In this document: one piece after another, positions 25,526 through 36,248 of the stretch | Layout of the letters: the number at the start of each line of letters is the position of its first letter | Numbering within the stretch: the stretch's first letter is position 1 | Origin: Streptomyces sp. NRRL WC-3618 | GTDB lineage: Bacteria > Actinomycetota > Actinomycetes > Streptomycetales > Streptomycetaceae | NCBI RefSeq assembly: GCF_001280005.1 | Contig: NZ_LGDW01000478.1 | Span: forward strand, 1-64,000 | Direction: 5' to 3' | Length of the DNA: 64,000 nucleotides | Notes under the pieces: generated by a model | Told to the model about the DNA's origin: nothing | What the model saw: the letters and a program-made list of their open reading frames with translations, nothing else | The model's database searches: none | Position numbers and translations under genes: made by a program

Positions 25526-26296
25526 CTAGAAGGCGGCAGCGGCCACCGCCTCGGCTTCCGGCAGCAGGTCCTTGCTCTCCTGGATCACCCTCTTGTAGGT
25601 GCGCTCGTGGTCCCCGCTTTCGAGAGCGAACCGCAGGAGCGAGTCGGACCAGTTGTCGAAGAGCGAGAACGTGCGGTCCACAATCCGCTTGGCTTCCTCG
25701 CGCTGCGCGTCGGCGAGGGACGGCAGGCTTTTCTCTTCTATCTCGGGCGACTTTATGCTGTGCGACGCCTCCGCCATATAGTGCTTGGTGCCGAAAAACT
25801 CACATTCGCGACCGTCCCGCAGGGCGATTCCCCGGCAGTGGGTGAAGATCGTGATGGAGACAGCCTCGATGGACTCGACCATCGCGAAAATGGCGTACGT
25901 GGGGGCGCCCGCGGCGAGCGCGGCCAGTTCCAGGCAGAGACGCCGAGAGTGGCTGAAATCCGCGCTCCACAGAACCCGCGTGGCGTCCGACAGAGGCATG
26001 CTGCTGTCGGCCCCCAGCTTCTCCAGGTCGGTCAGCATCCACTGCCAGTGGAAGTCCTCTTCGTACGTGTGCGCATTCAGAAGTGCCTGCAACTGATCGG
26101 GCCGGGAATTTTCTTCGTCTTTGCGGAATACATACTTGTTCAGGTCGGAGTAGCCCATGATAAAGGGAACCACGCTGGGCCCCCACGCCAGACGCTTTTC
26201 TCCGGGGAGCGACTCGTCGGCGAGCAGGCGCGTAAAGAATGCATGGTTCTCGTACGTTTCCCGACGTTCTTCGATGTAGTCGATGACCTTCTGCAT
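25526..26296 (-). CDS. haem-oxygenase-like diiron oxidase/oxygenase (HDO) candidate
   Basis: A 256-residue, almost all-helical protein. Three ordered motifs match the iron-ligand pattern of the HDO/CADD/UndA-type superfamily: E-x2-H at Glu80-His83 (YEEDFHWQW), a mid-protein Glu141/Glu144 (AMVESIEAVS) and H-x3-E-x2-H at His172-Glu176-His179 (KHYMAEASH). Such enzymes use two iron atoms and O2 for C-C cleavage, N-oxygenation or decarboxylation. No partner biosynthetic genes are adjacent. The coding sequence is visibly less G+C-rich than its neighbours and uses rare codons such as ATA, suggesting acquisition. GGAG lies seven bases before ATG 26296. The chemistry cannot be predicted. Confidence 0.65.
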   Translation of the reverse strand: MQKVIDYIEERRETYENHAFFTRLLADESLPGEKRLAWGPSVVPFIMGYSDLNKYVFRKDEENSRPDQLQALLNAHTYEEDFHWQWMLTDLEKLGADSSMPLSDATRVLWSADFSHSRRLCLELAALAAGAPTYAIFAMVESIEAVSITIFTHCRGIALRDGRECEFFGTKHYMAEASHSIKSPEIEEKSLPSLADAQREEAKRIVDRTFSLFDNWSDSLLRFALESGDHERTYKRVIQESKDLLPEAEAVAAAAF

Positions 26297-26511
26297 GGAA
26301 AACTCCGTTTGCGACGTGTCGACATTTCCGCAGCGACATGCGGAGAAGGCATCATCGCATAACTCTCTTCAACTCATCATGTGTTACGAAGCGTTGACAT
26401 GGGTCTGCCCTATTTCCTTTCGTGATTGCCCTTCTTTCCCTTCAGGATTGCCCTTTCTTCTGGAGCGCACGGCCGCACCGCCGCCGACCCCGACCCTGAC
26501 CCCCACCCCGC

Positions 26512-27090
26512 CTACGGATACGACTTCTCCCCCTCGGCCAGCATCGCCACGTACTTCTCGATCCGGCGGGCCCGCGTCTCGGCCCTCTTCGCCTCCTGGA
26601 CGCGGTGCAGGATCGAGTAGCGGTTCTGCCGGTCCAACGTCTCGAAGAACGCCGCCGCTGCCGGGGTCGCCGCCAGGGCCGCCGCGAGGTCGTCCGGGAC
26701 CGTGGCGGTCCTCGGGCTGTCGTACGCCGCGTCCCAGCGGCCGTCCGCCTTGGCACGGTCGATCTCCGCAAGGCCCGGCGGACGCATCCGACCCTGCTCG
26801 ATCAACGCGGCCACCTTGTCCCGGTTGACCTTGGACCATCTGCTCCTCGGCCTGCGCGGCGTGAACCGCTGGAGCCACCACTGGTCGTCGAGCCCGGCCT
26901 TCTGGCCGTCGATCCAGCCGTAGCAGAGCGCCACCTCGAGCGCCTGGGCGTAGGTCAGGGCCTCGATTCCGGGGCCCTTCTTGCGCAGCTTGAGCCAGAT
27001 GCCGGCCGGTGTGGTGGCGTGGTTCTCGGCGAGCCATGCCTCAAAGGCCTCGGCGGACGCGAAGGCGACGGTGTCCAGTTCCTCAGTCAC
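26512..27090 (-). CDS. YdeI/OmpD-associated family protein
   Basis: A 192-residue cytoplasmic protein of the YdeI/OmdA-type family. Recognisable parts are GIWLKLRKKGPG, LTYAQALEVALCYGWIDGQ, WWLQRFTPRRPRSRWSKVN and a C-terminal RRIEKYVAMLAEGE helix. Members are widespread and poorly characterised; a role in stress or cationic-peptide tolerance has been proposed for some. GTG start at 27090, with no strong ribosome site visible. Upstream lies about 170 bp of imperfect ACCGGCA/ACCCGT repeats, then the aminotransferase gene on the opposite strand. Confidence 0.82.
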   Translation of the reverse strand: MTEELDTVAFASAEAFEAWLAENHATTPAGIWLKLRKKGPGIEALTYAQALEVALCYGWIDGQKAGLDDQWWLQRFTPRRPRSRWSKVNRDKVAALIEQGRMRPPGLAEIDRAKADGRWDAAYDSPRTATVPDDLAAALAATPAAAAFFETLDRQNRYSILHRVQEAKRAETRARRIEKYVAMLAEGEKSYP

Positions 27091-27258
27091 CCCGGGAGCG
27101 AATCACACCCCACTGACATTCGACCGGCACCCGTCTGGCATCCGACCGGCATCCACCCAGCACCCGTACCGAAAACACGTTCGCTTCCGCGCCCCGCTCC
27201 GATCCCACGTGGCGGATAACACCGCGCCCGATGCGTTACCCCGCCGTAAACTCACGCC

Positions 27259-28470
27259 ATGCAGCTGATCCAGTCGACCAAGCTAGCCAACGTCTGTTAC
27301 GAGATCCGGGGCCCGGTTCTCGAAGAGGCGATGCGGCTCGAGGCGGCGGGGCACCGGATCCTCAAGCTGAACACCGGCAACCCGGCGGCCTTCGGCTTCG
27401 AGGCTCCCCCCGAGATCCTGGAGGACATCCTCCGCAACGTGTCGTCGGCCCACGGGTACGGCGACGCGAAGGGGCTGCTGGCAGCGCGCCGGGCGGTCGT
27501 CATGCACAACCAGACCCTCGGCATCGAGACGGACGTCGAGCACGTGTTCGTCGGCAACGGCGTGTCCGAGCTGATCGTGATGGCGATGCAGGCCCTGCTC
27601 GACGACGGCGACGAGGTGCTCGTACCCGCCCCCGACTACCCTCTGTGGACGGCGGCGGTCTCCCTGTCCGGCGGTACGGCGGTCCACTACCGCTGCGACG
27701 AGCAGGCCGACTGGATGCCGGACCTCGCGGACATCGAGCGCAAGGTCACCGACCGCACCAAGGCGATCGTCATCATCAACCCGAACAACCCGACGGGCGC
27801 GGTGTACGACGACGCCATGCTCCGCGGGCTGACGGACATCGCCCGCCGCCACAACCTCCTCGTCTGCTCGGACGAGATCTACGACAAGATCCTGTACGAC
27901 GGCACCACGCACACCTCGACCGCGAAGATCGCCCCCGACCTCCTCACGCTCACCTTCAACGGCATGTCGAAGGCGTACCGCGTGGCCGGTTACCGGGTCG
28001 GTTGGATGGCGATCTCCGGACCCCGCGCCCACGCGGACTCGTACATCGAGGGCCTGACGATCCTGGCGAACATGCGGCTGTGCGCCAACATGCCGGGTCA
28101 GCACGGTGTCGTCGCCGCGCTCAGCGGGCGCCAGACCATCAACGACCTGGTGCTGCCGGGCGGGCGGCTCAAGGAACAGATGGACGTCGCGTACGAGCTG
28201 CTCACGCAGATCCCCGGCGTCAGCTGTGTGAAGCCGAAGGGCGCGCTCTATCTCTTCCCGCGCCTCGACCCGAACGTCTTCAAGATCAAGGACGACCGGC
28301 GCATGGTCCTGGACCTGCTGCGCCGCGAGAAGATCATGGTCGTGCACGGTACGGGCTTCAACTGGCCCGAGCAGGACCACTTCCGCGTCGTCACGCTGCC
28401 CTCGGTCAGCGACCTGCGCGACGCGGTGACCCGCATCGGCAGCTTCCTGGCGGGCTACAGCCAGCCTTAA
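27259..28470 (+). CDS. alaA: AlaA-like glutamate-pyruvate aminotransferase
   Basis: A 403-residue fold-type I aminotransferase. From its opening STKLANVCYEIRGPVLEEA it resembles E. coli AlaA along its whole length: GNGVSELIVMAMQALL, PAPDYPLWTAAVSLS, INPNNPTGAVY and SDEIYDKILYDG. The PLP lysine is in FNGMSKAYRVAGYRVGW, followed by the conserved MRLCANMPGQH. AlaA makes alanine from pyruvate and glutamate. Start ATG 27259. It is a stand-alone gene; the next gene on the strand begins about 95 bp later. Confidence 0.92.
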   Translation: MQLIQSTKLANVCYEIRGPVLEEAMRLEAAGHRILKLNTGNPAAFGFEAPPEILEDILRNVSSAHGYGDAKGLLAARRAVVMHNQTLGIETDVEHVFVGNGVSELIVMAMQALLDDGDEVLVPAPDYPLWTAAVSLSGGTAVHYRCDEQADWMPDLADIERKVTDRTKAIVIINPNNPTGAVYDDAMLRGLTDIARRHNLLVCSDEIYDKILYDGTTHTSTAKIAPDLLTLTFNGMSKAYRVAGYRVGWMAISGPRAHADSYIEGLTILANMRLCANMPGQHGVVAALSGRQTINDLVLPGGRLKEQMDVAYELLTQIPGVSCVKPKGALYLFPRLDPNVFKIKDDRRMVLDLLRREKIMVVHGTGFNWPEQDHFRVVTLPSVSDLRDAVTRIGSFLAGYSQP

Positions 28471-28564
28471 ACCGATCTGGAACCACTTTTTACGATCGGG
28501 CTCAACTTTAGACTGAATCCAAGCTAAGATGGCTTCCTGTCAGCGCACAGGAGGCCAGCTCCCC

Positions 28565-29002
28565 ATGTACGAACCGATCCGCACCCCCTCGGTCCACAGC
28601 ACCCGCACCCGCACCGCGCTGGCCGACACCGCCTCGGACTTCCCCCACAGGTCACGTGAGGAGGAGCTGGACATCCAGTTGGCCGGCCACCTCGCCGCAC
28701 TCCTCACCGCCACCGACGATCTGCGCGCCGTCGCGCCCTCCACCGAGCTGGACATCGCCGCCGAGCGCCTCGCCGGGCAGGTGAGCAGGCTGCGCCGGGG
28801 GCGTACGCCGGTCCGCGCCTCGGTCGCCGCGACCGGTGCCGGCGACCTCGCGGCCCTGCACCAGCGGGCCCATGCGCTCGCCGGACGCGCGCTGGTCGTC
28901 GCGGCCTCGCGCGCTGATACGGCCGCCGCGATTCTCGCCGCCGAACGTATGGACGCGCACGCCGAGGCCGGCGGGCCTCGTAGGCTCGCGTCCTCCCACT
29001 GA
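28565..29002 (+). CDS. small helical actinomycete protein of unknown function
   Basis: A 145-residue, Ala/Arg-rich, probably helical cytoplasmic protein with a disordered start (residues 1-35). AGGAGG at 28549-28554 lies ten bases before ATG 28565. There are no Cys, signal peptide or membrane segments. An AT-rich stretch at 28486-28530 upstream (TTTTTACG, TTTAGACT, CTAAGAT) probably carries its promoter, but no clean -35/-10 pair can be assigned. The function is unknown. It stands alone before the 29.1 kb repeat array. Confidence 0.7.
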   Translation: MYEPIRTPSVHSTRTRTALADTASDFPHRSREEELDIQLAGHLAALLTATDDLRAVAPSTELDIAAERLAGQVSRLRRGRTPVRASVAATGAGDLAALHQRAHALAGRALVVAASRADTAAAILAAERMDAHAEAGGPRRLASSH

Positions 29003-29454
29003 GCCCCCTTCCTTCCTGGGGCTCCCTCGACGGCCCCGGTCCGCGCGCTCCCGCAGCGACGTGCGGGCCGGGTGCCACAGCACTGCGTTCGCTTGGACCG
29101 GGGCGCCTTTTCGTCGTAGGGGTTCATGTTGTTCGGCGAGTGCGGGTGCGTTGTGGTTTGTCGCGCCGTTCCCCGCGCCCCTGAGGGTGGCTTCCGCCGT
29201 GGGTGGCCGCGGCTGCGTTGTGGCTGGTCGCGCCGTTCCCCGCGCCCTGAGGGTGGCTTCCGCCGTGGGTGGCCGCCGGTGCGTTGTGGCTGGTCGCGCC
29301 GTTCCCCGCGCCCCTGGAAGGGGTGTCCTGAGGGGAGTTGCCCTGGACGTTCTTTTTTCAGTGGTCTGGTCCCGTTGCGTACCGGGACCACCGGTTCACC
29401 TTTCGTTCATCCTTGTTGCCGGGGAACGTTGGATTCCGGGAGCACGCTCCCGGC
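29003..29454. repeat. 452-bp non-coding region with a 66/67-bp tandem repeat
   Basis: Copies begin at GCGTTGTGG on 29148, 29215 and 29281 (periods 67 and 66). Each contains a GTCGCGCCGTTCCCCGCGCC core, and the first two also share a GAGGGTGGCTTCCGCCGTGG segment. The third copy is truncated after a CCCCTGGAAGGGG hairpin. The core is the one found singly at 8.65, 10.87 and 19.19 kb. No gene is supported in this interval. It separates the helical-protein gene from the TelA operon and may terminate transcription. Confidence 0.8.
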
Positions 29455-30540
29455 GTGAGACGAATCGCAGGGATTGTCCTCGCGGTCCTGCTGATCGGCG
29501 GCGTGGTGGTAGCCGTGGTGGCGGGCCGGGAACACGGGGACCAGGGCACGGCAACGAAGACCGTGCGTGGAGTCATCGGATCGGAGAAGGCCGAGTTCTT
29601 CGCCGATCCCGACGTGGTGAAGGCCCTTGCCGCCAAGGGCTACACCGTGCGGACGGAGACCTCCGGGTCGTGGGCCATGGAGGACCTCGACCTCAAGGGC
29701 TACGACTTCGCCTTCCCGTCCAGCCAGGCGCCCGCCGACGAACTGGCCGTCAAGTACAAGGCACGGCAGCCCCTGCCGCGGCCCTTCTACTCGCCGCTCG
29801 TCGTCGTGGCCCACCGCAACGCCGCCGAGGTGCTGGCGGCCAACGGTCTCGCGACGCTCGAGAAGGGCCGGCACCGCGGCACCCTCAAGATGGCCGCCTA
29901 TCTCCACGCGGCCGACGCGGACCGCACCTGGCAGCAGCTCAAGGGCGCTGCCGCCTACGGGGAGTTGACCGGCACCCTCTACATCGCCACGACGGACCCG
30001 GAGAGTTCCAACTCAGGCGCCCTCTACCTCGCGGCCACGAGCTACGTCGAGAACGGCGGCCGGGTCGTGGCGAGCGACGCCGACATCGCCCGTACGGCGC
30101 CCCTGATGCGCAAGCTGGTCAGCGTCCAGGGTGCTCAACAACCCAGCTCTGACGCGGCGTTCCGGGACTTCGTGAGCGGCGCCGGGAACCCGCTGGTGCT
30201 GGTGTACGAGTCGCAGGTCGCCTCGCTCCTCGGGGACGCGCAAGGCACCGATGACCTCAGCGTCCTCTACCCCGACACCACCGCCAACAGTGACCACACC
30301 GTCGTACCGCTGACCGAAGAGGGCCGCGCCCTCGGTGAACTCCTCAGCGACGACCCGGCGTTGCGCAAGCTCGCCGTCCGGCACGGGTTCCGGCCGCAGG
30401 GCGACACCGCGGAGTTCATCGCGGCCACCGCGGCCCATGCCGCGTACCTCAACCAGAGACTGACCGGTGTCCGGCAGGCGCCCGTGCCCACCTCCAAGGT
30501 GCTGCACGAGATGGCGCGCCGGGCCCGAGGACAGTCGTAA
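29455..30540 (+). CDS. membrane-anchored periplasmic-binding-protein-like protein (first gene of TelA operon)
   Basis: A 361-residue protein with an uncleaved-looking N-terminal helix (about 4-23), then an extracytoplasmic two-lobed binding-protein-type domain. It shares TTDPESSNSG (179-188) and a later YES motif (251-253) with the next-but-one gene, whose N-terminal domain has MTDPDRSNSG and YESV, so the two are paralogous solute-binding folds. There is no lipobox. GTG start at 29455, 16 bases before the next conserved hydrophobic residue block; the ribosome site is weak (GGGAG at 29448-29452). It is followed 16 bp later by telA. The ligand is unknown; tellurite or another oxyanion is suggested only by the neighbour. 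Confidence 0.75.
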   Translation: MRRIAGIVLAVLLIGGVVVAVVAGREHGDQGTATKTVRGVIGSEKAEFFADPDVVKALAAKGYTVRTETSGSWAMEDLDLKGYDFAFPSSQAPADELAVKYKARQPLPRPFYSPLVVVAHRNAAEVLAANGLATLEKGRHRGTLKMAAYLHAADADRTWQQLKGAAAYGELTGTLYIATTDPESSNSGALYLAATSYVENGGRVVASDADIARTAPLMRKLVSVQGAQQPSSDAAFRDFVSGAGNPLVLVYESQVASLLGDAQGTDDLSVLYPDTTANSDHTVVPLTEEGRALGELLSDDPALRKLAVRHGFRPQGDTAEFIAATAAHAAYLNQRLTGVRQAPVPTSKVLHEMARRARGQS

Positions 30541-30556
30541 CCAGGGGGGATCACAC

Positions 30557-31774
30557 ATGAACTTCCAGAAGCCGGACGAGAACACCAGCCAGCACAGCAG
30601 TCGGAGCGGCGACGACATCTTCACGCTCACCCCGCCCGAGCCCGTCGCGGCTGTCCCGCGTGAGAAGGCCGGAGGGCTCGTCCCCGTCGACGACAGCGTC
30701 CGAACCGACATGGCCCGCAAGGCCGCCGAGTACGTCGGACAGCTCGCCGCCCTCGACGCCCGCTCGCCCGAGTTCGCGGGCCGCGTCGGGGAGATCACCG
30801 GGCTGGGCGCCGGTGAGATGCGCACCGCCGCCGCGCAGTCCAACCGCATGCTGGAACGGGCCGTGCGCAGCCTGCCGAGCAAGGGCGGTGACGCCCAGTC
30901 GCAGGTGGCGGGCTCGCTCGTCGAACTCCGGCGCGTCGTCGAGGACCTGGACCCGCGTGACCTGCCTACCGGCAAGGGGCGCAAGCTGCTTTCCAGGCTG
31001 CCAGGCGGCAACAAACTGCGCGACCACGTCGCCAAGTACGCCTCCTCGCAGGCGACCTTGAACAAGATCGTGGGCTCGCTGCGCGGCGGACAGGACGAAC
31101 TGCGCAGAGACAGCGCGGCGTTGCAGACCGAACGGGTGCGCCTGTGGGAGACCATGGGCAAGCTCCAGGAGTACGTCGTCCTCACGGAAGCCCTGGACGC
31201 CGCCGTCGAGCGGCACATCGGCGGGGTCGAGGCGGCCGACCCGGGGAGCGCCGACAATCTGCGCGCGGACGTGCTCTTCCCGGTCCGGCAGAAGCACCAG
31301 GACCTGCTGACCCAGCTCGCGGTGTGCGCACAGGGCTACCTCGCCATGGACGTCGTACGCCGCAACAACGACGAGCTGATCAAGGGCGTCGACCGCGCGG
31401 CCACCACGACCGTGTCCGCGCTGCGTATCTCCGTGATGCTGGCCTCCGCCCTGGAGAACCAGAAGAAGGTCATCGAGCAGGTCAACTCGCTGCGCGGGAC
31501 GACCGAGGACCTCATCCGGGGCAACGCCGAGATGCTCGCCACGCAGAGCGGGGAGATCCAGCGCATCGCCGCCGACCCCGCCGTCGGCGCGGAGACACTG
31601 AAGAACGCCTTCCAGCAGATCTACCGCACCCTCGACACCATCGACACCTACAAGGTCCAGGCGACAGAGACGATGGCGGCGACCGTGGAGTCGCTGACCT
31701 CCGAACTCCAGCACGCCAGCGCCTACTTGGCGCGCAGCCAGTCGCGGAGCGGGCTGGACGGAGGCCAGATATGA
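30557..31774 (+). CDS. telA: TelA/KlaA-family toxic anion resistance protein
   Basis: A 405-residue, mostly alpha-helical cytoplasmic protein of the TelA family. Recognisable blocks are LRDHVAKYASSQATLNKIV, LQTERVRLWETMGKLQEYV, ADVLFPVRQKHQDLLTQLAV and VMLASALENQKKVIEQVNS. TelA proteins are linked to tellurite and antimicrobial tolerance, but their biochemistry is not settled. GGGGGGA lies upstream of ATG 30557, and the stop overlaps the start of the VWA gene (ATGA, 31771-31774). It is the only cytoplasmic member of an operon with two extracytoplasmic binding-protein-like proteins and a membrane protein, pointing to an envelope-linked function. Confidence 0.9.
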   Translation: MNFQKPDENTSQHSSRSGDDIFTLTPPEPVAAVPREKAGGLVPVDDSVRTDMARKAAEYVGQLAALDARSPEFAGRVGEITGLGAGEMRTAAAQSNRMLERAVRSLPSKGGDAQSQVAGSLVELRRVVEDLDPRDLPTGKGRKLLSRLPGGNKLRDHVAKYASSQATLNKIVGSLRGGQDELRRDSAALQTERVRLWETMGKLQEYVVLTEALDAAVERHIGGVEAADPGSADNLRADVLFPVRQKHQDLLTQLAVCAQGYLAMDVVRRNNDELIKGVDRAATTTVSALRISVMLASALENQKKVIEQVNSLRGTTEDLIRGNAEMLATQSGEIQRIAADPAVGAETLKNAFQQIYRTLDTIDTYKVQATETMAATVESLTSELQHASAYLARSQSRSGLDGGQI

Positions 31775-33321
31775 GCAGGAGACACCGGCTCACCGCCACA
31801 GCCGCTCTGGCGCTCGCGCTCCTGACCGCCTGCACGGCACAGCCCGACCCCAAACCGCTCTTCGACAACGGCTCCCCCGAGCCCGGCACCCTCCGTGTCC
31901 TCGCCTCCAGCGAGCTCTCCGACATGACGCCGGTGCTCGCGGAGGTCGAGAAGGACACCGGCATCAAGGTCCGGCCCACCTACATGGGCACGCTCGACGC
32001 GATCGACATGCTGGCGACGGGGAAGACGGACGGGCACTTCGACGCCCTGTGGCTGTCCTCCAACGACTATCTGCGGCTGCGTCCCGACGCGGCGAAGAAG
32101 GTCGTGTCCGAGACGCCCATCATGTCGAGCCCGGTCGCCATCGGCGTCAAGGCCGCCACCGTACGGGAGTTGGGCTGGAAGCCCGACCAGGTCACCTGGT
32201 CCCAGGTGGAGGTGGCGGTACGGGACGGGAAACTGACGTACGGCATGACGGACCCCGACCGCTCCAACTCCGGCTTCTCCACGCTGATCTCGGTCGCCTC
32301 GGGGCTCTCCGGAGCGCAGTCCGCGCTGACCGACGCGGACGTGAAGAAGGCGTCGCCGCGGCTGAAGGAGTTCTTCAAGGGGCAGAAGCTGACGTCCAGT
32401 TCGTCGGGCTGGCTGGCGGCTGCCTACGACCGGCGCGGCACCGTCGACGCCCTGCTGAACTACGAGTCCGTCCTCAAGGGCATCCCCGGCCTCACGGTGA
32501 TCCGCCCCCGCGACGGCGTCGTCACCGCCGACTACCCGATCACCTCGCTCGTGTCGACCGACGCCGCGACCCGCGAGAACGTCCGCCGGCTGACGGAGGC
32601 CCTGCGCACCCCGGCGACGCAGCGCCGGATCACCGACGTCACGCACCGCCGCCCGGTCGTCGCCTCCGTACCGCCCGCGGCCGGCCTCGACGCCTCGCGC
32701 CGCCGGGAACTCCCCTTCCCCGGCAGCCGGTCCGTCGCCGACGGGCTGCTCGACGCGTACGAGAACAAGCTGCGCCGCCCCTCCCGGACCGTGTACGTCC
32801 TCGACACCTCGGGCTCGATGAAGGGCGACCGCCTGTCCGGCCTCAAGGCGGCGCTGCGCGGCCTCACCGGCGACTTCCGGCACCGCGAGGAGGTCACGCT
32901 GATGTCCTTCGGATCGGATGTGAAGAGCGTACGGACCCATACCGTGAGCCCCACCGATCCGCACAGCGGACTCGACGCGATCCGCCGGGACACGGACGCG
33001 CTGACGGCGGACGGCGGCACCGCGATCTACACGTCGCTGGAGAAGGCGTACGAGCAACTCCGCGCCGACCGCGACACGTTCACGTCGATCGTGCTGATGA
33101 CGGACGGCGAGAACACGGCGGGCGCGAAGGCGCCGGAGTTCGACGGCTTCTACCGGCGACTCACCGCCCAGCAGCGGGAGATACCCGTGTTCCCCATTCT
33201 CTTCGGCGACTCCGACCGCACCGAGCTGGGGCACATCGCCGAGCTGACCGGCGGTCGTCTCTTCAACGCCCAGAAGGGTTCGCTCGACGGCGCGTTCAAG
33301 GAGATCCGTGGCTACCAGTAG
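31771..33321 (+). CDS. lipoprotein fusing a solute-binding domain to a VWA domain
   Basis: A 516-residue lipoprotein with lipobox LTAC (Cys21). Residues about 40-270 form a periplasmic-binding-protein-like domain with MTDPDRSNSG at 159-168. Residues about 335-516 form a von Willebrand factor A domain with an intact metal-ion-dependent adhesion site: Asp345, Ser347 and Ser349 (DTSGSM), Thr417 (DGGT) and Asp445 (MTDGEN). The domain order in the chain is ligand-binding then VWA. GGAGG seven bases upstream sets ATG 31771, which overlaps the telA stop. Protein-protein contact across the envelope is the likely VWA role. The gene overlaps the next by 14 bases. Confidence 0.88.
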   Translation: MSRRHRLTATAALALALLTACTAQPDPKPLFDNGSPEPGTLRVLASSELSDMTPVLAEVEKDTGIKVRPTYMGTLDAIDMLATGKTDGHFDALWLSSNDYLRLRPDAAKKVVSETPIMSSPVAIGVKAATVRELGWKPDQVTWSQVEVAVRDGKLTYGMTDPDRSNSGFSTLISVASGLSGAQSALTDADVKKASPRLKEFFKGQKLTSSSSGWLAAAYDRRGTVDALLNYESVLKGIPGLTVIRPRDGVVTADYPITSLVSTDAATRENVRRLTEALRTPATQRRITDVTHRRPVVASVPPAAGLDASRRRELPFPGSRSVADGLLDAYENKLRRPSRTVYVLDTSGSMKGDRLSGLKAALRGLTGDFRHREEVTLMSFGSDVKSVRTHTVSPTDPHSGLDAIRRDTDALTADGGTAIYTSLEKAYEQLRADRDTFTSIVLMTDGENTAGAKAPEFDGFYRRLTAQQREIPVFPILFGDSDRTELGHIAELTGGRLFNAQKGSLDGAFKEIRGYQ

Positions 33322-33961
33322 ACCCGCGGGGCACGGCGGATTCCTGGGGTTCCTGGAGTCCCGCAAGAACATCGCCGGGAGCGCGTGCGGACTGGTGGGC
33401 CTGGTGCTGACTTTCACCGGTCTGGCGGGCCCGTACTGGCCTGTCGTCGTCGCCGGGCTGTACGGCGCGGGCGCGCTGATCGCCCCGCCGGAGCGCCGGC
33501 CGCTGCCGGACTTCCCGGACTCGTCGGCCCAGCTCTCCGCCCAACTCGACGAGCTGCGGGGCGACTTCGAGCGGCTGGACGAGTATCTGGGGCAGGTCGA
33601 ACTGCCGCCTGCGGCGGCCGGGCAGGTGACCGAGCTGACCGGGCTCGTCAGCGCGTTGCTGGAGCCCGGGTGGGTGACGGAGGTGCTGGCCCAGGACCCG
33701 GAAGGAGTCCACGTGGTGTCGCGGATCGTGCGGCAGGACCTGCCCGAGGCCGTCGACAGTTTCGTACGGGCGCGGTGGTGGACGCGGCTGGCGCCGGGGC
33801 AGGAGCCGCCGGAGCGGCATCTGGAGCGGCAGCTCGGGCTGCTCCGGCAGGAGGCGGAGGGGCTGGCGGCGGGCCTCAGGGAGATCGAGGCCCGCCGCCA
33901 GGAGTCGCACACCCGCTACCTGGAGGGCCGGGGGCCGCAGAGCGGCGGGCTCGGCGACTGA
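33308..33961 (+). CDS. two-helix membrane protein, last gene of TelA operon
   Basis: A 217-residue protein. Two adjacent helices at about 22-60 (ACGLVGLVLTFTGLAG, PVVVAGLYGAGALIAP) lead to a long cytoplasmic, mostly helical C-terminal part with coiled-coil character (SAQLDELRGDFERLDEYLGQ, then LLRQEAEGLAAGLREIEARRQE). GTG start at 33308 lies inside the VWA gene (14-base overlap), so translation is coupled. This is the general position held by XpaC-type partners of TelA in other bacteria, but sequence alone does not confirm that family. It may link TelA to the membrane. Confidence 0.75.
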   Translation: MATSRPAGHGGFLGFLESRKNIAGSACGLVGLVLTFTGLAGPYWPVVVAGLYGAGALIAPPERRPLPDFPDSSAQLSAQLDELRGDFERLDEYLGQVELPPAAAGQVTELTGLVSALLEPGWVTEVLAQDPEGVHVVSRIVRQDLPEAVDSFVRARWWTRLAPGQEPPERHLERQLGLLRQEAEGLAAGLREIEARRQESHTRYLEGRGPQSGGLGD

Positions 33962-34081
33962 CGTACAGCGGTGTGATCAAGCCGCTCACGGATCCGGGAA
34001 AGGCGGGCCGCGGCCGGCCGTGACGGCATCGCAGGTCAGGGCAAGTCCGACCGGCCGCGGAGTTACAGGGGAGAGGTGTCC

Positions 34082-35929
<1,848 letters not shown>

Positions 35930-36248
35930 GATTGCTCCTTGAAATGAGGGTTTTTTGTTGACTGCCCCTTGGGGGCCGCGACCCGGATGCTTCACGGTAT
36001 GGATCATTGGCGCTCATCCGGTGCCGACCGCACTCATTTGATCATCCGACTGGAGCGCCCATCTGTCCATAGGACGTCACAACTGAGCGACGTGACCATC
36101 GCCACTCACCCGACGCCCGCCCGGGCGTTTCCTGCGGGCCACCACGCATTCACCTGGTACGGCCGGGATCCGACCCAGACGAGAGGCTGGACAATTCCGT
36201 GCGCCGCCGACATCGAACTGACGCGTAACTTACGGTTACGTAGGTACG
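35930..36248. other. 319-bp intergenic region between divergent pckG and the PAQR gene
   Basis: No gene is supported. It must hold promoters for both genes. A CGTAAC-TTACG-GTTACG inverted repeat (36224-36240) lies just before the plus-strand start at 36249 and may be a regulator site or 5'-leader hairpin. TGATCA-containing segments near 36000 and 36038 (GGATCATTGG, TGATCATCCG) are loosely similar to each other. No clear -35/-10 pair could be assigned. Confidence 0.35.

Noticed and set aside
27091..27258. ACCGGCA/ACCCGT repeats before alaA as a CRISPR or regulator array
   Set aside because: Units are short, irregular and imperfect, and lack spacers. More likely drifted sequence.
35930..36007. 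An N-terminal extension of PckG to 36007
   Set aside because: AAGGAG sits just before GTG 35929, and the extension has no ribosome site or family similarity.
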